From assembly GCA_964648365.1 (NCBI GenBank), contig CAZYLK010000222.1:1-8807 (forward strand): a stretch of 8,807 nucleotides of DNA, given 5' to 3'. Shown piece after piece: positions 1 to 4,457 of this stretch; the stretch's first letter is position 1, and each line of letters begins with the position of its first letter. Below the pieces are notes generated by a model. The model saw only the letters and a list, made by a program, of their open reading frames with translations, was not told where the DNA came from and ran no database searches. The position numbers were made by a program, and so were the translations under genes. Origin of the DNA: SURF-32 sp964648365 (GTDB lineage Bacteria; Planctomycetota; Phycisphaerae; UBA1845).

Positions 1-344
1 GCGGGCACCTTGTTGCGGTCGCCCGGCCCGCAGACCAGGTCTACGTGCGGCATTTTCGAGAAGATGCCGTCCGGGTCGCGCTCGGCCATGCAGCCGATGA
101 CGCCGACCACCATGTCCGCCCGCTCCTGCTTGGCCCGCTTCAGCGCCCCCAGCCGCGAGAGCACCTTCTGCTCGGCGTGATCCCGCACGCTGCACGTGTT
201 CAGCAGCACCACGTCGGCCGCGGTCATGTCGTCCGTGCGGGCGTACCCCTGCCGCCGAAGCTGCCCCTCGACCAGCTCGCTGTCGAGCACGTTCATCTGG
301 CAGCCCATGGTTTCGAGGTAGAGGAGTTTGGTATCCGTTGCCAT
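1..344 (-). CDS. miaB: tRNA-2-methylthio-N6-dimethylallyladenosine synthase MiaB, N-terminal part (runs off left edge)
   Basis: Radical-SAM methylthiotransferase that adds a methylthio group to N6-isopentenyladenosine at position 37 of tRNAs. Only the first 114 codons are present; the start is the ATG at 344-342 and the gene continues beyond base 1. The visible part is the N-terminal UPF0004 domain, with the three cysteines that bind the auxiliary [4Fe-4S] cluster in their usual contexts: MGCQMN (Cys15), NTCSVRDHAEQK (Cys51) and GCMAERD (Cys85). The radical-SAM CxxxCxxC motif and TRAM domain would lie outside the window. The NTCSVRDHAEQK motif fits MiaB better than the related RimO or MtaB, but without the C-terminal half this is not absolute. 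It is transcribed divergently from the gene at 569. No Shine-Dalgarno sequence is visible before the ATG, which may mean leaderless translation. Confidence 0.93.
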   Translation of the reverse strand, partial: MATDTKLLYLETMGCQMNVLDSELVEGQLRRQGYARTDDMTAADVVLLNTCSVRDHAEQKVLSRLGALKRAKQERADMVVGVIGCMAERDPDGIFSKMPHVDLVCGPGDRNKVP

Positions 345-355
345 TTCGGACTATA
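345..355 (-). promoter_or_regulatory. Possible leaderless promoter of miaB (-10-like TATAGT)
   Basis: On the minus strand TATAGT (355-350) stands five bases before the miaB ATG. That would put the transcription start at or next to the A of the start codon. The preceding bases contain no purine-rich ribosome binding site. No convincing -35 box is seen at 16-18 bp spacing. This is a weak call based on one hexamer and its spacing. Confidence 0.35.
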
Positions 356-463
356 ACACAGCCGCCGACAACGCGATTCCGTGTGCTGCGTTGCGGTCCC
401 AGCGAAGTGTATCGAAGCGCCGAGCGGGGGACAAATCGCCGGGTGGCGGGGCATCGGTCCTGT

Positions 464-490
464 CGGGGAACCCCGCGTTGAAAGGCGGGG
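464..490. other. GC-rich inverted repeats in the miaB / 90-aa gene spacer
   Basis: The 224-bp divergent spacer (345-568) has no convincing gene. It contains two overlapping and mutually exclusive hairpins: CGGGG-AA-CCCCG (464-475) and CCCCGC-GTTGAAAG-GCGGGG (471-490). Just after them GCTCTGAGTGGG (490-501) recurs with one change 40 bp later as GCTCTGGGTGGG (530-541). No U-tract follows, so a terminator is unlikely. Short GC-rich hairpins are expected by chance at this base composition, so no function is claimed. Confidence 0.4.
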
Positions 491-568
491 CTCTGAGTGG
501 GCCGCTACGACGGAGCGCGGCTGGGCGGTGCTCTGGGTGGGTGAAGCGCGGGCCGTGGAGATGACCGG

Positions 569-841
569 ATGGCGGATGCGTTGCAAGCTATGATCGGACA
601 TCGCGTCGTGATCGACACGGACGGGCCGATCGTCTATCTCGGCAAGCTGGAGCAGATCACCGACGATGCGTTCACGCTGTCCGAGGCCGATCTGCACGAC
701 TGCCGCGACGGCCATGCCAATAAAGAGGTTTACGTGGCGGAGGCCAGTCGCGAGGGCATACAGGTCAACCGCCGCCGGATCGTCGTATTCCGCCGGCACG
801 CCCTGAGCATCTCGCGCATCGAGGACGTGGCGGCGGAGTGA
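569..841 (+). CDS. Conserved hypothetical 90-aa protein, possibly Sm-like small beta-barrel
   Basis: A 90-residue soluble protein with no signal peptide or membrane segment. It resembles, from memory, a small planctomycete family of unknown function: an N-terminal helix (about 1-10), a strand rich in V and I with DTDG (16-19), YLGKLEQI (23-30), the central ADLHD (40-44), KEVYVAEA (52-59), GIQVNRRRIVVF (63-74) and a closing SISRIEDV (80-87). The spacing of short hydrophobic strands with the GKLEQI and SRIEDV segments recalls an Sm/LSm-type barrel, but this is a fold guess and no RNA-binding role is shown. The ATG at 569 is supported by GGAG at 557-560, eight bases upstream. The stop lies 5 bp before the first octad inverted repeat, and galE follows 178 bp later on the same strand. 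Codon use and GC match the neighbours. Confidence 0.8.
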   Translation: MADALQAMIGHRVVIDTDGPIVYLGKLEQITDDAFTLSEADLHDCRDGHANKEVYVAEASREGIQVNRRRIVVFRRHALSISRIEDVAAE

Positions 842-845
842 AGAA

Positions 846-997
846 GGGAGTGAGGGAGTCAGGGAGTCAGGGAATAAGGGAAGAGCAGAAGGGGAAGTCA
901 GGTCCGGGTCGGGAGTGCCACACAGAAAGCGGCCCTGAACGGGGAGCAACGAGTCCCCTCTTCCCTGACTCCCTCACTCCCTCACTCCCTTACTCCC
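846..997. repeat. Octad inverted-repeat element, copy 1
   Basis: The left arm (846-885) is five direct octads: GGGAGTGA, GGGAGTCA, GGGAGTCA, GGGAATAA, GGGAAGAG. The right arm (958-997) is the reverse complement of five octads, read from outside in as GGGAGTAA, GGGAGTGA, GGGAGTGA, GGGAGTCA, GGGAAGAG. The arms match at 35 of 40 positions, and four of the five mismatches fall at octad position 7. The 72-nt core (886-957) is unrelated to those of copies 2 and 3. The element starts 5 bp after the 90-aa gene stop and ends 22 bp before the galE start, so it fills nearly the whole spacer. A transcript through it could fold into a 40-bp imperfect hairpin. Each arm has five GGG (or CCC) runs at 8-nt spacing, which fits a G-quadruplex pattern. 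Confidence 0.9.
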
Positions 998-1005
998 CGG
1001 CGACC

Positions 1006-1013
1006 AAAGGGAG
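1006..1013 (+). promoter_or_regulatory. Ribosome binding site deciding the galE GTG start
   Basis: AAAGGGAG lies six bases before the GTG at 1020. It selects this GTG as the start, and the protein then begins at the usual distance from the Rossmann GGAGYVG motif. Confidence 0.75.
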
Positions 1014-1019
1014 CCAACA

Positions 1020-2018
1020 GTGCGTGTTCTAGTCGTAGGCGGCGCCGGATATGTCGGCAGTCACAGCGTGAAAGACCTCTGCGCCCACGGCCACAGCGCG
1101 GTCGTGCTCGACAACCTGTGCAGCGGGCACCGGCAGGCGGTCGACCCGGGCGCGGAGTTCGTCGAGGGCGACCTGGGCGATCGCGCGCTGCTGGATCGCG
1201 TCTTCGGCTCGGCGAAGTTTGACGCGGTGATGCATTTCGCCGCCTTCCTTGACGTCAACGAATCCACCCGGCTGCCGCTGAAGTACTACCGCAACAACGT
1301 CGCCAACACCGGCACGCTGCTGGAAGCCATGCACGACGCGGGCGTGCGGCGGTTCGTCTTCAGCTCGACCTGCGCCACCTACGGCGTGGCCGACAGTCCG
1401 ATCTCGGAAGACGCCGCCCAGAACCCGATCACGGCCTACGGGCGCACCAAGCGGGCGGTCGAATGGATGCTGGAAGACTGCGCCGGCGCCTGGGGCCTGG
1501 GCGCGACCGCGCTGCGATACTTCAACGCCTCCGGCGCGGCCGCGGACGGATCGATCGGCGAAGACCACCACCCGGAGATTCACCTGATCCCGCTGGTGTT
1601 GCAGGTGGCATCCGGAACCCGGGCCGGCATCAAGCTCTTCGGCACGGACTACCCCACCCCGGACGGCACGTGCATCCGCGACTACATCCACGTCGAGGAT
1701 CTGGCGGCGGCGCATCGGCTCGCACTGGAATCGCAGGCCGAGGGTGACTACCGGTATTACAATCTCGGTACGGGCATCGGCACAAGCGTCAAGGAACTCG
1801 TCGAGGCCGCCCGCCAGGTTACCGGGCACGCCATCCCGGCCGTGCCCGCGCCCCGCCGCGAGGGTGACCCGCCGGAACTGTTCGCCAATCCCGCCAAGGC
1901 GAAAGCTGAACTTGGCTGGACGCCGGAGTACACGCAGATCGAGCGGATTGTGGAAACCGCCTGGCAATGGCACCGCAGCCATCCGAACGGATACGCCGAT
2001 GGAGACGTTCGTCAGTGA
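1020..2018 (+). CDS. galE: UDP-glucose 4-epimerase
   Basis: Interconverts UDP-glucose and UDP-galactose with bound NAD, supplying galactosyl units for polysaccharide and envelope synthesis and closing the Leloir pathway; cytoplasmic. The 332 residues are close to the usual ~338. The extended short-chain dehydrogenase features are clear: the Rossmann glycine motif GGAGYVGSH (7-15), DNL (31-33) for adenosine binding, HFAA (72-75), FSSTCATYG (114-122) with Thr117 at the catalytic Ser/Thr position, the catalytic pair Tyr140-x3-Lys144 in YGRTK, RYFNASGA (166-173), and CIRDYIHVEDLA (218-229), a GalE-typical stretch. The start is GTG with a good ribosome binding site. An octad inverted repeat ends just upstream, so any promoter of its own would have to overlap that element; otherwise it is read through from the 90-aa gene. 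No other galactose or capsule genes are nearby. Confidence 0.95.
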   Translation: MRVLVVGGAGYVGSHSVKDLCAHGHSAVVLDNLCSGHRQAVDPGAEFVEGDLGDRALLDRVFGSAKFDAVMHFAAFLDVNESTRLPLKYYRNNVANTGTLLEAMHDAGVRRFVFSSTCATYGVADSPISEDAAQNPITAYGRTKRAVEWMLEDCAGAWGLGATALRYFNASGAAADGSIGEDHHPEIHLIPLVLQVASGTRAGIKLFGTDYPTPDGTCIRDYIHVEDLAAAHRLALESQAEGDYRYYNLGTGIGTSVKELVEAARQVTGHAIPAVPAPRREGDPPELFANPAKAKAELGWTPEYTQIERIVETAWQWHRSHPNGYADGDVRQ

Positions 2019-2370
2019 GCCGATCGAGCCGGCCGCGGCCGACTCCCGCCCGGGCGCGGCCATCGAGTTCGACACGGCCGCGATGAGCCGCGGCGAGCCG
2101 GGCCTGCCCGGCGGCTTCCGGTGGCGCGGTGAGACGTATCTGGTGCGCAGGGTTATCCGTCGCTGGAAGCAGTCCGGCTCGGAGATCGGCCGTGCCAATG
2201 GCGAGAAGTATCTGCGGCGGCACTGTTTCGAGCTGGCGATGTCAGACGATTCCGTCTGGAGCGTCTACTTTCTGCGCCTGACGCCGCGCAGCGGCTCTCC
2301 ACGACGGCGGTGGTTTCTCTATTCGATCGCGCGTTCCGAGTCACCGACCGCAGACGACAGCAGCGGTTGA
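1999..2370 (+). CDS. DUF6504-like cytoplasmic protein of unknown function (123 aa)
   Basis: A 123-residue basic protein with a poorly conserved N-terminus (1-36) and a compact domain from about residue 37: GGFRWRGETYLVRRVIRRWK, then YLRRHCFEL, VWSVYFLRL and RRRWFLYSI. This pattern (W-R-G start, V-x3-W-K helix, a C/W-F-E-L strand, Y-F-x-R and a closing W-x-L-Y-x-I) matches my memory of the small DUF6504-like family, whose function is not known. The longest start without gaps is the ATG at 1999, which overlaps the end of galE by 20 bp; an alternative in-frame ATG is at 2083, just before the conserved domain. Neither has a clear ribosome binding site, so translation coupled to galE is likely. 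The last ~10 residues look disordered. The link with galE appears positional rather than functional. Confidence 0.72.
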   Translation: METFVSEPIEPAAADSRPGAAIEFDTAAMSRGEPGLPGGFRWRGETYLVRRVIRRWKQSGSEIGRANGEKYLRRHCFELAMSDDSVWSVYFLRLTPRSGSPRRRWFLYSIARSESPTADDSSG

Positions 2371-2610
2371 ACGCCTCAGCCTGCGTACCGACTGGCGGAT
2401 GGCGCACTCGCAACATCCTGTCGCCCAATGCTTTGCACGTCGACGCCGCCGGCGCGGATAAGTCCACTCTAATACTGCTGGTATCGGACGCCGCCGATCG
2501 GCTAGCCTCATGGGTGCCAGCGGATTGAAACGAATCCATCGTTTATGAACGTGGCGCCGACGGCAGGCGGTACATCTCGATTCAGCTCGAATTGGAAAAG
2601 GAGAAATGCG
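2371..2610 (+). other. Spacer before the cysteine-rich protein gene
   Basis: These 240 bp hold no convincing gene and no clear sigma-70 promoter; TTGCAC (2433-2438) and TAATAC (2470-2475) are 31 bp apart, too far to be a pair. A small hairpin AAACGA-ATCCA-TCGTTT lies at 2528-2544 and could be an operator or mRNA structure. ACGCCGCCG occurs twice (around 2442 and 2488). The translation from the ATG at 2545 into the next gene is not favoured as a true start. Confidence 0.4.
2596..2603 (+). promoter_or_regulatory. Strong ribosome binding site for the cysteine-rich protein
   Basis: AAAAGGAG lies seven bases before the ATG at 2611. Together with the signal peptide that starts there, it selects 2611 over the in-frame ATG at 2545, which has no such site and would put 22 polar residues before the signal peptide. 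Confidence 0.85.
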
Positions 2611-3900
2611 ATGAAGAAAGCACTGTGGATGCTGGTTTTTTCGGCGACGTTGGGCCTTACGCCCGCGGCACGGGCCCAGGACGAGGGCGCCTGCTGCCTT
2701 CCGAACGGCGAGTGCCGGATTACAACCGCCGACGTCTGCGAGCGGGCGCAGGGGCGGTTCCATCCGGGCATGAGATGCGAAGACGTCGAGTGTCGCAACA
2801 ATGTGGAAGGGGCGTGTTGTCTCCAGGACGGCGGCTGTAAAATCACCGATCCGGAAACCTGCTTCCGCGAACTCGGCCGGTTCCATCCCGAGATGGAATG
2901 CGAGGAAGTCAACTGCGACGCTCCGATCGGGGGCGCCTGCTGCCTGCCCGGCGGGCGATGCCGCCAAACGAACAACGCGCGCGAGTGCGCGGGCTTCAAT
3001 GGCGTGTATCATGAGGGCCTGCGTTGCGAGGAAGTCAACTGCCTGATGGGCGAGGAGGGCGCCTGCTGCCTGCCCAACGGCGAGTGCGTCGTCACCACGG
3101 CGGAGCGCTGCCGGTTGAGCGAGGGCGAGTTCCACCCGGACGCCCGCTGCGAGAACTTCGAATGCCCGCAGCCCGGCGACGGGGCCTGCTGTCTGCCGAA
3201 CGGCGAATGCAAGGAGACCAACGAACGCGAATGCGCCGCGGCCGGCGGCAAGTTCCACGAAGGTCTCGGCTGCGACGAGGTGCGCTGCGAACAGCCGCAG
3301 GACGGCGCCTGCTGCCTGCCCAACGGCGAATGCCTCCAGACGACCGGCGACCGCTGCCGCGCGCTGGAAGGCGAATTCCACCCCGGTGATTCGTGCAACA
3401 ACATTCGCTGCGAGCAGCCCGCCCGCGGCGCCTGCTGCGTCCCCGGCGCCCGCTGCACCGAGGTGACGGAGCGCGAGTGCTCCGCCCTCAACGGCCGCTT
3501 CTTCGAGGGCATGGGCTGCAACCAGGTCAACTGCGACGGTCCCGTCGAGGGCGCCTGCTGCCTGCCGAACGGCGGTTGCGTGAACACGACCGAGGAGCGC
3601 TGCCACAACGAGCAGGGCCGGTTCCATCCGGGCGTCGGCTGTGACGAAATCGAGTGCCGCCCGCAGGACAACGGCTGCCTGTACGTGGTCAAGAAGTCGA
3701 AGCCCTACCCGGGTCTGTGCGACGGGCCGTGCCTCCACTGCCCCTATCAGCGCGGCGATCGGCTGTGCCTGGGCGAGTGCCGCACCAAGCAGGACTGCCG
3801 CAAGAAGATCAAGACGGCAGTCGATTGCCCGAACGGCGGCATGTGCATCGTCGTGGCGAAGGCCGTGGCGTGCGGTCCGTGCGAGCGGACGTGTGATTGA
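2611..3900 (+). CDS. Secreted cysteine-rich protein with eight six-Cys GACC repeats
   Basis: A 429-residue exported protein of unknown function. Residues 1-22 are a classical signal peptide (MKK, a hydrophobic core LWMLVFSATLGL, and ARA before the cut at 22/23). Residues 25-353 are eight tandem units of 41 residues (the third has 42). Each begins x-GACC and has six cysteines spaced CC-x5-C-x7-C-x12-C-x4-C (x8 for the third gap in unit 3). Residues 354-429 form a different domain with 12 cysteines. The mature protein thus has 60 cysteines in 407 residues and no membrane anchor. Similar GACCLPDG-type repeats occur, to my memory, in many Phycisphaerae-like extracellular proteins without an assigned role. 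An even cysteine count and export suggest about 30 disulfides; metal binding is the alternative. It has its own ribosome binding site and a hairpin 77 bp after the stop, so it is probably transcribed alone. Confidence 0.9.
   Translation: MKKALWMLVFSATLGLTPAARAQDEGACCLPNGECRITTADVCERAQGRFHPGMRCEDVECRNNVEGACCLQDGGCKITDPETCFRELGRFHPEMECEEVNCDAPIGGACCLPGGRCRQTNNARECAGFNGVYHEGLRCEEVNCLMGEEGACCLPNGECVVTTAERCRLSEGEFHPDARCENFECPQPGDGACCLPNGECKETNERECAAAGGKFHEGLGCDEVRCEQPQDGACCLPNGECLQTTGDRCRALEGEFHPGDSCNNIRCEQPARGACCVPGARCTEVTERECSALNGRFFEGMGCNQVNCDGPVEGACCLPNGGCVNTTEERCHNEQGRFHPGVGCDEIECRPQDNGCLYVVKKSKPYPGLCDGPCLHCPYQRGDRLCLGECRTKQDCRKKIKTAVDCPNGGMCIVVAKAVACGPCERTCD
2683..3669 (+). repeat. Eight in-frame ~123-bp tandem repeats (subtypes A-A-B-A-B-A-B-A)
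   Basis: Unit starts are 2683, 2806, 2929, 3055, 3178, 3301, 3424 and 3547. Units 1, 2, 4, 6 and 8 (type A) carry a T-(T/D)-x3-C segment and FHP before the fifth cysteine. Units 3, 5 and 7 (type B) carry REC and a HEG(L/M) or FEGM segment. The copies have diverged at the DNA level but keep every cysteine, so this is a protein-level repeat under constraint rather than a recent array. Confidence 0.9.
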
Positions 3901-3976
3901 CAGCGGGCAGACGTTTGACCGTGCGTGCAGTGTACGTGCGGCCGGCGGCTGAACCGATCAATGCGGGGAGAGAGAC

Positions 3977-4015
3977 GGGGACGGCCGGCGAAAGCTGGCC
4001 GTCCCCAATTTGCTT
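3977..4015 (+). terminator. Likely intrinsic terminator after the cysteine-rich gene
   Basis: A 13-bp stem (3977-3989 with 3994-4006) contains one G-U pair and is closed by a GAAA tetraloop (3990-3993). AATTTGCTT follows, which is only a weak U-rich tract. It sits 77 bp after the stop of the plus-strand gene. The stem is too regular to be chance, but the poor U-tract leaves room for another role such as 3'-end protection. Confidence 0.6.
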
Positions 4016-4035
4016 GATGAAGTGCCACGTCACCT

Positions 4036-4054
4036 CACCGTTTGAAAAACGGTG
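4036..4054. other. Short hairpin CACCGTTT / AAACGGTG
   Basis: An eight-base perfect inverted repeat with a three-base loop (4036-4043 and 4047-4054). GTGCCAC occurs as a direct repeat around it (4022-4028 and 4053-4059). This could be a second terminator or the end of a degraded mobile element. No U-tract follows on the plus strand. Confidence 0.45.
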
Positions 4055-4078
4055 CCACAACAGAGCAGCGTCACGCCG

Positions 4079-4094
4079 CTCTTCCCTTACTCCC
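4079..4094. repeat. Truncated octad element arm (two octads)
   Basis: CTCTTCCC followed by TTACTCCC is exactly the two innermost octads of a right arm as seen in copy 1 (innermost GGGAAGAG, then GGGAGTAA, on the other strand). No left arm lies on its other side. It looks like the remnant of a fourth element. Confidence 0.65.
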
Positions 4095-4099
4095 CTAAG

Positions 4100-4118
4100 G
4101 CGGCCGATGGCCGCAACC
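4100..4118. repeat. 19-nt direct repeat with GCGGCC-GAT-GGCCGC hairpin, copy 1
   Basis: GCGGCCGATGGCCGCAACC, identical to 4315-4333. The first 15 bases are a perfect 6-bp inverted repeat with a GAT loop. It ends 18 bp before octad element copy 2. Confidence 0.85.
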
Positions 4119-4136
4119 CAAAAGGCCGAATGGGAA

Positions 4137-4239
4137 GGGAGTGAGGGAGTAAGGGAGTCAGGGAGTGAGGGGAAGAGGAAGAGTTGAACCTCGGGGTCTT
4201 TCTTCCCTGACTCCCTCACTTCCTTACTCCCTGATCCCC
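4137..4239. repeat. Octad inverted-repeat element, copy 2
   Basis: The left arm (4137-4177) reads GGGAGTGA, GGGAGTAA, GGGAGTCA, GGGAGTGA and GGGGAAGAG (one extra G). The right arm (4200-4239), read on the other strand from outside in, is GGGGATCA, GGGAGTAA, GGAAGTGA, GGGAGTCA, GGGAAGAA. The core (4178-4199) is 22 nt. It has the same five-octad-per-arm plan as copy 1 but a much shorter core, and its right arm shows two decayed octads. Confidence 0.9.
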
Positions 4240-4314
4240 TTACCACGGCTACGATCGCGGCTCCGCGCGGAGGATGCGCGCAGAATGGCGAGAAGCTCCG
4301 CCGTCAGAGACTAC

Positions 4315-4333
4315 GCGGCCGATGGCCGCAACC
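4315..4333. repeat. 19-nt direct repeat with GCGGCC-GAT-GGCCGC hairpin, copy 2
   Basis: Identical to 4100-4118, offset by 215 bp, and ending 14 bp before octad element copy 3. It marks the same side of both elements, so the repeated unit is larger than the octad arms alone. Confidence 0.85.
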
Positions 4334-4347
4334 AAAGAATGAACACA

Positions 4348-4447
4348 GGGAGTGAGGGAGACGGGAGTCAGGGAGTGAGGGGAAGATGGAAGAACCGTAG
4401 TCCCTCTTTCTTCCCTCACTCCCTTACTCCCTCACTCCCTCACTCCC
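4348..4447. repeat. Octad inverted-repeat element, copy 3
   Basis: The left arm (4348-4387) reads GGGAGTGA, GGGAGAC (one base short), GGGAGTCA, GGGAGTGA, GGGGAAGAT. The right arm (4408-4447), on the other strand from outside in, is GGGAGTGA, GGGAGTGA, GGGAGTAA, GGGAGTGA, GGGAAGAA. The core (4388-4407) is 20 nt. It ends 10 bp from the stop codon of the ABC permease, so the permease mRNA would carry it at its 3' end as a long hairpin without a U-tract. Confidence 0.9.
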
Positions 4448-4457
4448 TTCCGCCACG

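Larger units (their letters stand above)
3901..4457. other. 557-bp convergent intergenic region packed with repeats
   Basis: This stretch lies between the ends of the cysteine-rich gene (plus) and the ABC permease (minus). I see no real gene. It holds a terminator-like hairpin (3977-4006), a second hairpin (4036-4054), a truncated octad arm (4079-4094), two copies of a 19-nt sequence (4100-4118, 4315-4333) and two complete octad inverted-repeat elements. The part at 4240-4314 contains the perfect palindrome CTCCGCGCGGAG (4261-4272) and otherwise nothing recognised. Reading frames here encode only low-complexity SLTPSLP-like peptides. Confidence 0.8.

Noticed and set aside
838..1032. Short frames rich in SLTPSLP or SLPDS peptides (also at 3809-4246, 4165-4623 and 293-949)
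   Set aside because: They are translations of the octad repeats, with low complexity, no ribosome binding site and dependence on the 8-nt period.
1368..1370. Threonine instead of serine at the catalytic position of GalE (Thr117)
   Set aside because: FSSTCATYG is a common natural variant in this family and Thr serves the same role; not a defect.
1029..2198. 389-aa minus-strand frame opposite galE
   Set aside because: A shadow of a certain galE; no recognisable domain.
2433..2475. TTGCAC and TAATAC as a promoter for the cysteine-rich gene
   Set aside because: The spacer is 31 bp, far above the usual 16-18 bp.
2545..2610. Upstream ATG extending the cysteine-rich protein by 22 residues
   Set aside because: It would bury the signal peptide; the ATG at 2611 has a strong ribosome binding site at the right distance.
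2683..3669. Regular ~123-bp repeats considered as a CRISPR or satellite array
   Set aside because: They are in frame, protein-coding and diverged at synonymous sites, with no spacer-repeat structure.
2341..3738. 465-aa minus-strand frame opposite the cysteine-rich gene
   Set aside because: Its apparent repeats are the complement of the real repeats; the sense strand has the signal peptide, ribosome binding site and constant cysteine spacing.
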